From contig JASLCG010000030.1 of assembly GCA_030151885.1 (NCBI GenBank), positions 1-14,547 of the forward strand: a stretch of 14,547 nt of DNA, written 5' to 3'. Numbering within the stretch: the stretch's first letter is position 1; every line of letters begins with the position of its first letter. Shown in pieces: positions 1 through 7,434 of the stretch. The stretch comes from Bacteroides sp. (GTDB lineage Bacteria; Bacteroidota; Bacteroidia; Bacteroidales; Bacteroidaceae). The notes beneath the pieces were generated by a model. That model made no database searches. It was given only the letters and a program-made list of their open reading frames with translations, and was not told where the DNA came from. Position numbers and translations under genes: made by a program.

Positions 1-61
1 TTTTACCCTCGGCACTGAAAACGGATGTCATTCCGATTTTTCTTCCTAATAATCCTGGCAT
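1..61 (-). CDS. rplC: Ribosomal protein L3, first 20 codons only
   Basis: Only the N-terminus is present; the gene continues beyond the left edge. The visible residues read MPGLLGRKIGMTSVFSAEGK, the characteristic L3 start (the GLLGRKIGMT block). L3 is an early-assembly protein of the 50S subunit that binds 23S rRNA. It begins 20 bases after the rpsJ stop, the usual S10-operon order (rpsJ then rplC), so the rest of the S10-spc cluster probably follows off the left side. The start is the only ATG in frame with the conserved block. Confidence 0.93.
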   Translation of the reverse strand, partial: MPGLLGRKIGMTSVFSAEGK

Positions 62-81
62 TTCAGTTAATTTTTAATTTA

Positions 82-387
82 TCAAACTTTAATTTCTACT
101 TCTACTCCACTTGGTAACTCTAGCTTCATAAGAGCATCAACAGTTTTAGCTGTCGAGCTATAAATATCTATTAAGCGTTTAAATGAGCTTAATTGAAATT
201 GCTCTCTTGATTTTTTGTTAACGAAAGTAGATCTATTTACAGTAAAAATTCTTTTATGCGTTGGTAATGGAATTGGACCACTAACAATAGCACCTGTAGC
301 TTTTACTGTTTTTACGATTTTCTCAGCAGATTTATCTACTAAGTTATGATCGTAAGATTTTAGTTTAATTCTAATTCTTTGACTCAT
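82..387 (-). CDS. rpsJ: 30S ribosomal protein S10
   Basis: S10, 101 residues, the normal size. It is a small protein of the 30S head and in many bacteria also acts as NusE in antitermination complexes. The sequence has the family start (RIRIKLKSYDHNLVD, residues 4-18) and the loop block GPIPLPTHKRIFTV at about 37-50, which in S10 reaches into the ribosomal RNA. It is the first gene of the S10 block and lies 91 bases downstream of fusA; that gap holds a strong hairpin. I see no match to the TAnnTTTG promoter motif in the gap, so transcription is probably at least partly read-through from the str genes. Identification is secure. Confidence 0.97.
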   Translation of the reverse strand: MSQRIRIKLKSYDHNLVDKSAEKIVKTVKATGAIVSGPIPLPTHKRIFTVNRSTFVNKKSREQFQLSSFKRLIDIYSSTAKTVDALMKLELPSGVEVEIKV

Positions 388-419
388 AAATTTATGATTA
401 TCAATTTATTTATAAATAT

Positions 420-470
420 AGAAGTGAAGTATGAATTAAGAGTCATTCGCTAATTCATACTTTCACTTCT
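420..470 (-). promoter_or_regulatory. Long hairpin between fusA and rpsJ
   Basis: Bases 420-438 and 451-470 are inverted repeats: a 19-bp stem with one extra T in the right arm (bulge at about 461-463) and a 12-base loop. It begins 8 bases past the fusA stop. In the mRNA direction it is followed by mixed A/U sequence rather than a clean U-run, so it is not a textbook intrinsic terminator. It may attenuate transcription or protect or process the 3' end between the str and S10 genes. The structure is directly visible; the role is inference. Confidence 0.7.
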
Positions 471-478
471 GAGAAATT

Positions 479-2596
479 TTATAGTAATTCTACTCTACCT
501 TTTACTTCTTCTAACACGCCTTTAGCGATAGAAGCAGAAACGGCTTCGTGATGATCGTAAACCATTGATGATGTAGCACGACCTGAAGATATAGTACGTA
601 AAGCAGTTACATAACCAAACATTTCTGCTAGTGGAACATAAGCTTTTACAATACGTGCTCCAGAACGACTAGATTCCATACCTTCAACTTGACCTCTTCG
701 TTTGTTCAAGTCTCCAATAATATCACCCATGTATTCTTCAGGAGTAACAACCTCTAGCTTCATCACAGGCTCCATTAAAACAGGACCCGCTTTAGCAGCT
801 GCACTCTTGTAAGCTTGTATTGCACAAATCTCAAAAGACAACTGATCAGAGTCAACTGGGTGGAACGATCCATCAATAAGTCTAACCTTCATAGAATCCA
901 TTGGGTAACCAGCAAGAATACCATTCTTCATAGCTGCTTCAAATCCTTTCTGAACTGAAGGGATAAATTCTTTAGGAATATTACCACCTTTAATTTCATC
1001 AACGAATTGTAAACCACCTTTATCGAAGTCTGCATCAACTGGACCTACCTCAACAATCATGTCAGCGAATTTACCACGACCACCTGATTGTTTTTTGTAA
1101 GTTTCACGAAGTTGTACTGGCTTAGTAATAGCTTCTTTATAGTTAACTTGAGGACGACCTTGGTTACACTCAACTTTAAATTCTGTTCTTAGACGCTCGA
1201 TCAATACTTCAAGGTGTAATTCACCCATACCAGAAATAACTGTTTGACCAGAGTCTTCATCAGACTTAACTGTAAATGTTGGATCTTCTTCAGATAGCTT
1301 AGCAAGACCATTAGCCAACTTATCCATATCTTTCTGAGTTTTTGGCTCAACCGCAATACCAATAACTGGTTCTGGGAACTCCATAGACTCAAGAACAATA
1401 GGAGCTGACTCATCACACAAAGTATCACCTGTATGAATATCTTTAAATCCTACACCAGCACCAATATCACCTGCACCAATGCGATCTACAGCATTTTGCT
1501 TGTTAGAGTGCATTTGGAATAGACGTGATACACGCTCTTTTCTTTCTGAACGAGTGTTGTAAATATAAGAACCTGATTCAACAGCTCCAGAATAAACTCT
1601 GAAGAATGTCAAACGACCAACATAAGGGTCAGTTGCAATTTTAAATGCTAAAGCTGCAGTTTTAGCATCTTCACTTGGTTCTCTTACCTCTGCATCACCT
1701 GTCTCTGGGTTAGTACCAGTAATACTACCAGTATCTAGAGGAGATGGTAAAAATGCACAAGCATAGTCAAGTAAAGTTTGAACACCTTTATTTTTAAATG
1801 AAGAACCACAAAGCATTGGAACAATAGCCATTTCAATTGTAGCTGCTCTTAGAGCTCTTAAAACTTCTGCTTCAGTAATAGTAGATGGATCATCAAAGAA
1901 TTTCTCCATTAATGCATCATCATACTCAGCAACAGCCTCAAGCATTTTATCTCTCCATTCGTTAGCTTCATCAACAAGCTCTGCAGGAATTTCTTCCACA
2001 TCATAGTCAGCACCCATTGATTCATCATGCCAATAAATAGCCTTCATTTTTATAAGGTCTACTAAACCTTTAAAAGTATCTTCAGCACCAATTGGAACAA
2101 CAATAGGACAAGGATTTGCACCAAGCATATCTTTCATTTGACGAACAACTTCAAAGAAGTTAGCGCCAGAACGGTCCATTTTGTTAACGTAACCAATACG
2201 AGGAACTTTATACTTATCAGCTTGTCTCCAAACTGTTTCTGACTGAGGTTCTACTCCACCTACAGCACAGTATGTTGCAATTGCACCATCAAGAACACGC
2301 AATGAACGCTCCACTTCAACTGTGAAGTCAACGTGTCCTGGAGTGTCAATTAAGTTTATTTTATAAGTATTATCTGCATACTTCCAACGTGTTGTTGTTG
2401 CTGCAGATGTAATTGTGATACCACGCTCTTGCTCTTGAGTCATCCAGTCCATTGTAGCACTACCATCGTGGGTTTCACCAATCTTATGAGTAAGACCTGT
2501 ATAGAACAGAATTCTCTCAGAGGTTGTTGTTTTACCAGCATCGATGTGAGCCATGATACCAATATTTCTTGTAAAATGTAAATCTTGATGTGCCAT
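479..2596 (-). CDS. fusA: Translation elongation factor G
   Basis: EF-G, the cytosolic GTPase that drives ribosomal translocation and, with ribosome recycling factor, splits post-termination ribosomes. At 705 residues it has full length for Bacteroidota EF-G. GTPase motifs are intact: AHIDAGKTT (16-24), RGIT (58-61), DTPGH (84-88) and NKMD (138-141). Domains II to V follow without interruption. Because all G motifs are canonical, this is the housekeeping factor and not a GTPase-deficient EF-G2 paralogue of the kind known in Bacteroides. It is the third gene of the str block, 48 bases after rpsG, and a long hairpin follows its stop. The ATG start gives the family's usual N-terminus immediately before the first G motif. 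Confidence 0.98.
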   Translation of the reverse strand: MAHQDLHFTRNIGIMAHIDAGKTTTSERILFYTGLTHKIGETHDGSATMDWMTQEQERGITITSAATTTRWKYADNTYKINLIDTPGHVDFTVEVERSLRVLDGAIATYCAVGGVEPQSETVWRQADKYKVPRIGYVNKMDRSGANFFEVVRQMKDMLGANPCPIVVPIGAEDTFKGLVDLIKMKAIYWHDESMGADYDVEEIPAELVDEANEWRDKMLEAVAEYDDALMEKFFDDPSTITEAEVLRALRAATIEMAIVPMLCGSSFKNKGVQTLLDYACAFLPSPLDTGSITGTNPETGDAEVREPSEDAKTAALAFKIATDPYVGRLTFFRVYSGAVESGSYIYNTRSERKERVSRLFQMHSNKQNAVDRIGAGDIGAGVGFKDIHTGDTLCDESAPIVLESMEFPEPVIGIAVEPKTQKDMDKLANGLAKLSEEDPTFTVKSDEDSGQTVISGMGELHLEVLIERLRTEFKVECNQGRPQVNYKEAITKPVQLRETYKKQSGGRGKFADMIVEVGPVDADFDKGGLQFVDEIKGGNIPKEFIPSVQKGFEAAMKNGILAGYPMDSMKVRLIDGSFHPVDSDQLSFEICAIQAYKSAAAKAGPVLMEPVMKLEVVTPEEYMGDIIGDLNKRRGQVEGMESSRSGARIVKAYVPLAEMFGYVTALRTISSGRATSSMVYDHHEAVSASIAKGVLEEVKGRVELL

Positions 2597-2644
2597 TTTA
2601 GAAATCTATATTAAATTATCGATTTTATTTTAAAATAAGAATGA

Positions 2645-3121
2645 TTAGAAACGGAAGTGAGCAAACGCACGGTTAGCTTCAGCCATTCTATGCACTTCTT
2701 CTTTACGTTTAAATGCTCCACCTTGCTCATTGTAAGCATCCATTACCTCAGCTGCTAATTTTTCAGCCATTGATTTACCAGCTCTTTTACGTGCGAAAAG
2801 AATTAGGTTCTTCATTGAAATAGACTCTTTACGAGCAGGATTAATTTCTGTAGGCACCTGGAAAGTAGCACCACCGATACGGCGAGATTTAACTTCTACA
2901 AGAGGAGTAACATTATCTAATGCCTTTTTCCAAACATCTAAAGAAGTTAATTCTTCATTAGACATTTTTTCAGCAACTATATCTAGTGCTGAGTAGAAAA
3001 TAAAGTAAGAAAGGTTCTTCTTACCATCAAACATCAAATGATTAACAAATTTAGTAACCTTTTGATCATTAAATCGTGGGTCTGGAAGGACAACACGTTT
3101 TTTTGGTTTCGCTTTTCTCAT
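2645..3121 (-). CDS. rpsG: 30S ribosomal protein S7
   Basis: S7, 158 residues. It nucleates assembly of the 30S head by binding the 3' major domain of 16S rRNA. Diagnostic blocks are the basic N-terminus (MRKAKPKKRVVLPDP), VKSRRIGGATFQVP at 77-90, and the C-terminal HRMAEANRAFAHFR at 144-157. It lies between rpsL and fusA as in the standard str operon. The 137-base gap after rpsL is longer than the other spacers here and contains a bulged hairpin. In E. coli, S7 represses its own operon by binding the rpsL-rpsG intercistronic mRNA, so the same logic may apply, though that is inference. Confidence 0.97.
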   Translation of the reverse strand: MRKAKPKKRVVLPDPRFNDQKVTKFVNHLMFDGKKNLSYFIFYSALDIVAEKMSNEELTSLDVWKKALDNVTPLVEVKSRRIGGATFQVPTEINPARKESISMKNLILFARKRAGKSMAEKLAAEVMDAYNEQGGAFKRKEEVHRMAEANRAFAHFRF

Positions 3122-3176
3122 TTCGCTTTTAATTTTGTTTTGTTTTTGGTTGTCATCAAATAATCTTCAATGTTCA

Positions 3177-3202
3177 CGCTTGAGCATTTACTCAACCTTG
3201 CG
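3177..3202 (-). promoter_or_regulatory. Bulged hairpin in the rpsL-rpsG spacer
   Basis: Read as mRNA (minus strand), this stretch can fold as a 3-bp CGC/GCG outer stem, a 4-base AAGG bulge on the 5' side, a 5-bp UUGAG/CUCAA inner stem and a 6-base UAAAUG loop. It sits about 55 bases upstream of the rpsG start, where an S7 autoregulatory site would be expected by analogy with E. coli. The fold is short and unverified. Confidence 0.4.
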
Positions 3203-3258
3203 ATATACCAAACAAACAAAAACGTTGTTAATTATTATGAATCCTTAAGACTCAATAC

Positions 3259-3642
3259 TTATTTCTTAGCCGCTTTAGGACGTTTTGTTCCGTATTTAGA
3301 ACGTCTTTGATTTCTATCTGCTACACCTAGTGTATCTAAAGCTCCACGTACGATATGGTAACGTACACCTGGAAGGTCTTTAACACGACCACCTCGAACT
3401 AATACAATTGAGTGCTCTTGCAAGTTATGACCTTCACCTGGTATGTAAGAGTTAACCTCTTTTTGGTTTGTCAAACGAACACGAGCTACTTTACGCATTG
3501 CAGAGTTTGGTTTTTTTGGAGTAGTAGTATATACTCTCACACAAACGCCACGTCTTTGAGGACATGATTCTAGTGCAGGAGAATTACTTTTCTCTTTAAG
3601 CACAGAACGGCCCTTTCTCACTAATTGCTGAATTGTAGGCAT
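3259..3642 (-). CDS. rpsL: 30S ribosomal protein S12
   Basis: S12, 127 residues, located near the decoding centre and important for tRNA selection accuracy. The family signatures are present: MPTIQQLVRKGR at the start, TTPKKPNSAMRKVARVRL at about 40-57, and GGRVKDLPGVRYH at about 84-96. Lysines 43 and 88, the sites where substitutions commonly give streptomycin resistance in other bacteria, are both wild type. It is the first gene of the str block, with a predicted promoter about 70 bases upstream. The basic tail (KRPKAAKK) is typical. Confidence 0.98.
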   Translation of the reverse strand: MPTIQQLVRKGRSVLKEKSNSPALESCPQRRGVCVRVYTTTPKKPNSAMRKVARVRLTNQKEVNSYIPGEGHNLQEHSIVLVRGGRVKDLPGVRYHIVRGALDTLGVADRNQRRSKYGTKRPKAAKK

Positions 3643-3709
3643 TTCTTAATTGTTTTTATTGTTTATATATTTATTATTTATTTAATTTCAAACACTTATA
3701 ATCGGGGTG

Positions 3710-3758
3710 CAAAATTACGAATAATATTTTAATAATCCACAATCTATAGCTTTTTTTT
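3710..3758 (-). promoter_or_regulatory. Predicted promoter of the rpsL-rpsG-fusA operon
   Basis: On the minus strand, 3717-3710 reads TAATTTTG, an exact match to the Bacteroidota -7 consensus TAnnTTTG. A TTG lies 22 bases upstream (3742-3740), slightly far for a -33 element; at the usual 19-base spacing the triplet is TGG. An A8 tract (3758-3751) ends 33 bases upstream of the -7 box, in the position of an UP element. The predicted leader is about 60 bases. Confidence 0.6.
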
Positions 3759-3818
3759 CAAATATTACTCTTTAAAAATAAAACTATTAGCACTTTATCA
3801 TTTTAAAAGCGAGTATAG

Positions 3819-3857
3819 AAAAAAAACAGGGTAAAACTTTTTGCTTCACCCTGTTTT
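3819..3857 (-). terminator. Intrinsic terminator of the acyl-CoA synthetase gene
   Basis: Bases 3823-3832 and 3848-3857 form a perfect 10-bp inverted repeat (AAAACAGGGT with ACCCTGTTTT) with a few extra pairs possible toward the loop. In the transcript direction the stem runs into a stretch of eight U (3826-3819). The hairpin starts 2 bases after the stop codon of the minus-strand gene. This is a canonical Rho-independent terminator and isolates the gene from the downstream str operon. Confidence 0.87.
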
Positions 3858-3859
3858 CT

Positions 3860-5668
3860 TTAATCTTGATACATCTCATCAATCAAGTCTTTATAATTTT
3901 TAGTTATAATTGGCCTTCTTAATTTCAGTGTATTAGTAAGTTCTTGTCTTTCGAGACTAAATGGTTCTGATAATAGTTTAAACTTCTTTATTTGCTCATA
4001 ATAAGCAAAATGCTGTTGTAGAGTATTTATTCGATCTTCAAACATTGAATAAATCTTAGCATTAGCCAATAAGTCTTCCATATTAGAATAAGAAATACCG
4101 TTAGCCTTAGCATACGCTTTAACCTTCGGATAGTCTGGAACAATCAATGCAGAAACAAACTTTCTCTGATCCGCAATTAAAGCTATTTGGTCAATATAAT
4201 GATCAACAACTAACTTTGACTCTAAGGCTTGAGGAGCAATATACTTACCATTAGATGTTTTAAATAGGTCTTTTAGACGCTCTGTCATATATAACTCACC
4301 TGTTTCCGACAGATGACCAATATCACCTGTATGAAACCAGCCATCTTCATCAATTGCTTTTTTAGTCTCTTCTGGTTTTTTATAATACCCTTTAGTTATT
4401 GTTTTACCCTTTAGTAAAATCTCACCTTCATCACTAAACGAAACTTCTATTCCATCCATAGGATAGCCAACTGAGCCTATTTCATACCCTGTCTTCCATG
4501 TACAAGATACTGTAGCTGTAGACTCTGTCAATCCATAACCTGTAATCATATTTATACCTACAGAGTGAATAAATTCAGCTACTTTATCTGGAACAGCTGC
4601 ACCAGCAGAAGGGAAAAAGTTTCCATTTTCTATACCAAGTGTCTTTTTTAAAATATGAAAAACAGTCTTTTCATAAATCTTATATTTAAGATGCAACCCC
4701 CTAGGTGGCTTCTTTCCTAAGCGTACATAATCTAAATTATGTTTTCTACCAACTTTAATAGCATCAAGCATTAGTTGCTTTTTAAAACCCTTAGTGGCCT
4801 CAATCTTATCCAGAACACCAAAGTAAACTTTCTCCCAGAAACGAGGAACACTACACATTACAGTAGGCCTTATTTCTTGCAAAGATGTTTGTACATCTTG
4901 AGGAATCAAGTTAATACAAACAAGTGCACCCTTACTTAAGCATAGAAAAGTCCAAGCTTTCTCAAAGATATGTGTTAAAGGAAGGAAGTTTAAAGAAACA
5001 TCTTTATCAGAAAAGTCTACTAACCTTTCATCATGAATACGTAAAGCCTCAATATAGTTCGAGTGATGAAGCATAACACCTTTGGGTTCTCCTGTAGTAC
5101 CTGACGTATATAAGATATTAGCTAAATCATCTTCTGTACAGCGATTTGTTCTTTCATCAACTATAGCTGAGTTTTGCTTTCCTTCGCCCATAGCTAGAAA
5201 CTCATCAAAATAGATAGAATTAATATCTCTTGGATCTTTTACAACTTTTCTGTCAAAAATTATTAACTGCTGAAGTGAATCACATAATCCTAACACTTTG
5301 AACGCAGCATCATACTGAAACTGTTGCCCAACAAACACAAAGCGAATTTCAGCGTCATTAATCATATACTGCACCTGTGAAGGCGATGATGTTGCATAAA
5401 AGGGAATAGTAACAGCTCTGTTTGCAAATGCAGCAAAATCAACATATAAACATTCTGGTTTATTTTGAGAGAAGATTCCTATATTTTCAGTTTCATCAAC
5501 CCCTAATTCAACAAGTGCATTAGCAGCTTGATCAACAGTTTTGGAGAATTCATTCCAAGAAATAGGTAACCACTTCTTTAAATCATAATCCTTATACTTT
5601 AGAGCTACACGCTCTCCATACTTTTCAGCCTGTCTATGTACAAGGACAGATAAATGGTGATATTTCAT
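3860..5668 (-). CDS. Long-chain fatty acid-CoA ligase (AMP-forming)
   Basis: An ANL-superfamily enzyme of 602 residues that activates fatty acids: ATP + fatty acid + CoA to acyl-CoA + AMP + PPi. Adenylation motifs in order: the P-loop ILYTSGTTGEPKGVM (about 185-199), TGYGLTE (376-382), GWFHTGD (443-449) and RLKD (464-467). Lys582, in the C-terminal segment NTLKLRR, fits the catalytic lysine of the swivelling domain. Long-chain specificity is inferred from the FadD15/ACSL-like layout, including the N-terminal length and the SAGAAVP segment. It is a stand-alone gene bounded by its own promoter and terminator and divergent from the M20 hydrolase. It probably acts at the inner face of the membrane, for exogenous fatty acid use or lipid remodelling. 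Exact chain preference cannot be read from sequence. Confidence 0.93.
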   Translation of the reverse strand: MKYHHLSVLVHRQAEKYGERVALKYKDYDLKKWLPISWNEFSKTVDQAANALVELGVDETENIGIFSQNKPECLYVDFAAFANRAVTIPFYATSSPSQVQYMINDAEIRFVFVGQQFQYDAAFKVLGLCDSLQQLIIFDRKVVKDPRDINSIYFDEFLAMGEGKQNSAIVDERTNRCTEDDLANILYTSGTTGEPKGVMLHHSNYIEALRIHDERLVDFSDKDVSLNFLPLTHIFEKAWTFLCLSKGALVCINLIPQDVQTSLQEIRPTVMCSVPRFWEKVYFGVLDKIEATKGFKKQLMLDAIKVGRKHNLDYVRLGKKPPRGLHLKYKIYEKTVFHILKKTLGIENGNFFPSAGAAVPDKVAEFIHSVGINMITGYGLTESTATVSCTWKTGYEIGSVGYPMDGIEVSFSDEGEILLKGKTITKGYYKKPEETKKAIDEDGWFHTGDIGHLSETGELYMTERLKDLFKTSNGKYIAPQALESKLVVDHYIDQIALIADQRKFVSALIVPDYPKVKAYAKANGISYSNMEDLLANAKIYSMFEDRINTLQQHFAYYEQIKKFKLLSEPFSLERQELTNTLKLRRPIITKNYKDLIDEMYQD

Positions 5669-5693
5669 ATCTTATAAAATTTGATTTCGCGTA

Positions 5694-5701
5694 CAAAGTT
5701 A
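5694..5701 (-). promoter_or_regulatory. Predicted -7 box for the acyl-CoA synthetase gene
   Basis: Minus strand 5701-5694 reads TAACTTTG, an exact TAnnTTTG match 25 bases upstream of the ATG, implying a leader of under 20 bases. The -33 position holds only a weak ATG triplet (5723-5721) in place of TTG, and no A-tract is present upstream, so this may be a weaker promoter than those at rpsL and glsA. Confidence 0.45.
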
Positions 5702-5743
5702 TAGTATATTATTAAATAATCATTATAGTAAGCAGATAATTGC

Positions 5744-5791
5744 AAAAAGCAACTATATAATATCTGACACTAAGAATATTTAATAACTTAG
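5744..5791 (+). promoter_or_regulatory. Possible promoter of the M20 hydrolase gene
   Basis: TAACTTAG at 5784-5791 matches TAnnTTTG at all but one position and lies 29 bases before the ATG. An A5 tract followed by GC (5744-5750) ends 35 bases upstream, similar to the A-tract placement at the rpsL, glsA and rsmH promoters. No TTG is found at the expected spacing; the closest is CTG at 5764-5766. Weak evidence only. Confidence 0.27.
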
Positions 5792-5820
5792 CAAATCATT
5801 AATAAAAGAGAACCAATACA

Positions 5821-6879
5821 ATGACCCTAGAATACAAATTAAATGAATCCATAAAGCTATTACAACAAATAGCTAGTATCCCCTCTTATAGCAAACAGGA
5901 GCATGAAGTTTCTGATATCTTATACAAATATATATGCCAATACAACCTCCCCGTGAAAAGGATTGGTAACAACATCTTAATTATAGATGAAGAGCGATAC
6001 AAAAATACACCAACAATATTATTAAACTCTCATATTGATACAGTCAAACCTGTACAGTCATGGACTAGAGATCCTTTTAAACCTGATATAATTCAAGATA
6101 GGCTCTATGGCCTAGGAACTAATGATGCAGGGGCCAGCCTAATATGCCTACTTATGACAGCTATCGATATGTTTAATAAACAAAAATACAATATTGCGTT
6201 TTGTGCTTCAGCTGAAGAAGAAATTAGTGGGGCTAATGGAATTAGTCGCGTAATTGACGACTACCCTACGTTCGACCTAGCAATAGTTGGAGAGCCTACA
6301 CAAATGCAGCCAGCAGTAGCTGAAAAGGGATTAATGGTGCTAGATTGCAAGAGTTATGGTAAGGCCGGGCATGCTGCTAGAAACGAAGGAGACAACGCAA
6401 TATATAAAGCTTTAAATGACATAGCATGGTTTAAGAATTACAGCTTTCCAAAAAAATCTCCTTTCCTTGGAGAAGTAAAAATGAGTGTCACTCAAATAAC
6501 AGCAGGAACTCAACATAATGTAATACCCGCAGAGTGTAGTTTTGTTGTCGATATCAGAGGAAATGGATGCTATTCTAATAATGAGATATTAAAAATTATT
6601 AAAGATAATGTTTTGTGTACTATTACAGCTAGATCCACAAGGCTCAACTCCTCAATGATAAGTAGTGACCATAAAGTGTTTAACACATTTAAAAAACTTA
6701 ATATGCGCCCTTTTGGATCACCTACACTTTCTGACCAAGCCTTAATGAGTTTTCCCTCCATTAAAATAGGTCCTGGATTCTCAGGAAGATCTCACTCTGC
6801 TGATGAGTTTATCTATATAAGTGAAATAAAAGATGCATTAATTAAATATGAGTTATTACTAAATAACTTAATTCTCTAA
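5821..6879 (+). CDS. argE: M20-family metallohydrolase, probable N-acyl-ornithine/citrulline deacylase (ArgE-like)
   Basis: A 352-residue zinc amidohydrolase with every key residue of the M20 family: His71 and Asp73 (SHIDT), bridging Asp102 (GTNDAGAS), catalytic Glu132/Glu133 (SAEEE), metal-binding Glu158 (VGEPT), His184 (KAGHAARNEG) in the dimerisation domain, and His325 (GRSHSADEF). The SHIDTVKPV and GLGTNDAGAS blocks resemble the Bacteroidota enzyme annotated as acetylornithine deacetylase. In Bacteroides the arginine pathway runs on N-succinylated intermediates, so the substrate could be N-acetyl- or N-succinyl-citrulline or -ornithine. No other arginine gene is nearby, so the role rests on family resemblance alone. 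A different N-acyl amino acid or peptide substrate is possible. Its TAA overlaps the stop of the convergent lipoprotein gene. Confidence 0.68.
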   Translation: MTLEYKLNESIKLLQQIASIPSYSKQEHEVSDILYKYICQYNLPVKRIGNNILIIDEERYKNTPTILLNSHIDTVKPVQSWTRDPFKPDIIQDRLYGLGTNDAGASLICLLMTAIDMFNKQKYNIAFCASAEEEISGANGISRVIDDYPTFDLAIVGEPTQMQPAVAEKGLMVLDCKSYGKAGHAARNEGDNAIYKALNDIAWFKNYSFPKKSPFLGEVKMSVTQITAGTQHNVIPAECSFVVDIRGNGCYSNNEILKIIKDNVLCTITARSTRLNSSMISSDHKVFNTFKKLNMRPFGSPTLSDQALMSFPSIKIGPGFSGRSHSADEFIYISEIKDALIKYELLLNNLIL

Positions 6880-7430
6880 AAAACTACTTGCTCCAAAAAA
6901 TCACTTAAAGCCATCTGCTTATATCTGCTTGGTATTAAAACATCAGATTCATCAAAGTAGTTATACACTATTTTCTTGATAGAATATCTCGACTTTGAGA
7001 ATGGGGCCTTCTTTATTATAGCAGACTTCATATATATGTTTGTTCTGCCAATGTTGTTCTTTAAAATATCATTCAACTCATCAAAAGACATAAAAGGTAT
7101 AGTGCTAGACTCTGATGTATCTACAATTACATAAACCTTATGGTGCCTATCAACTATTGTTAAGCTAGTGGGAGTATAATCCAACAATACCACTTCAGTT
7201 CTAACTATAGGAGCCCTAAAAGATATCCTAATATTAGAGTCAGCAATATATTTTATCGTTCCATTTAATTTATCGTTTTTCTCTTTGTCTACTCTAGGTA
7301 GTTCTACAATAAGCTTTCCCGAGAAACGATCTTTATTTTTTTCTTTCAAGCTATAAGAAGAGCTCACACAACCACTCATCAAGAAAAACAATAAGATTAT
7401 ACAATAGAAAGAGTGAAAAATAAACCTCAT
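6876..7430 (-). CDS. Outer-membrane lipoprotein, DUF4292/LolB-like
   Basis: A 184-residue lipoprotein. The hydrophobic N-terminus ends in a lipobox, LMSGC, giving lipidated Cys21. The following residues (VSSSYS) carry no acidic run, so the surface-export signal known in Bacteroidota is not evident and a periplasm-facing position is likelier. The middle (SFRAPIVRTEVVLLDYTPTS, then VDRHHKVYV) fits the pattern of DUF4292 proteins, which I recall as related in fold to the lipoprotein carriers LolA/LolB. It is shorter than most such proteins I know. It starts 4 bases after the TPR gene and ends the dut operon. A role in lipoprotein or envelope assembly is inference. Its TAG stop overlaps the stop of the convergent M20 gene. 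Confidence 0.68.
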   Translation of the reverse strand: MRFIFHSFYCIILLFFLMSGCVSSSYSLKEKNKDRFSGKLIVELPRVDKEKNDKLNGTIKYIADSNIRISFRAPIVRTEVVLLDYTPTSLTIVDRHHKVYVIVDTSESSTIPFMSFDELNDILKNNIGRTNIYMKSAIIKKAPFSKSRYSIKKIVYNYFDESDVLIPSRYKQMALSDFLEQVVF

Positions 7431-7434
7431 ATTA

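Noticed and set aside
1201..1428. A 75-residue minus-strand open frame inside fusA.
   Set aside because: Wrong frame inside a strongly conserved gene; low-complexity leucine-rich translation, no homology features.
5740..5752. TTGC-A5-GCAA mini-hairpin in the spacer between the acyl-CoA synthetase and M20 genes.
   Set aside because: Only a 4-bp stem; more useful as part of a possible promoter A-tract.
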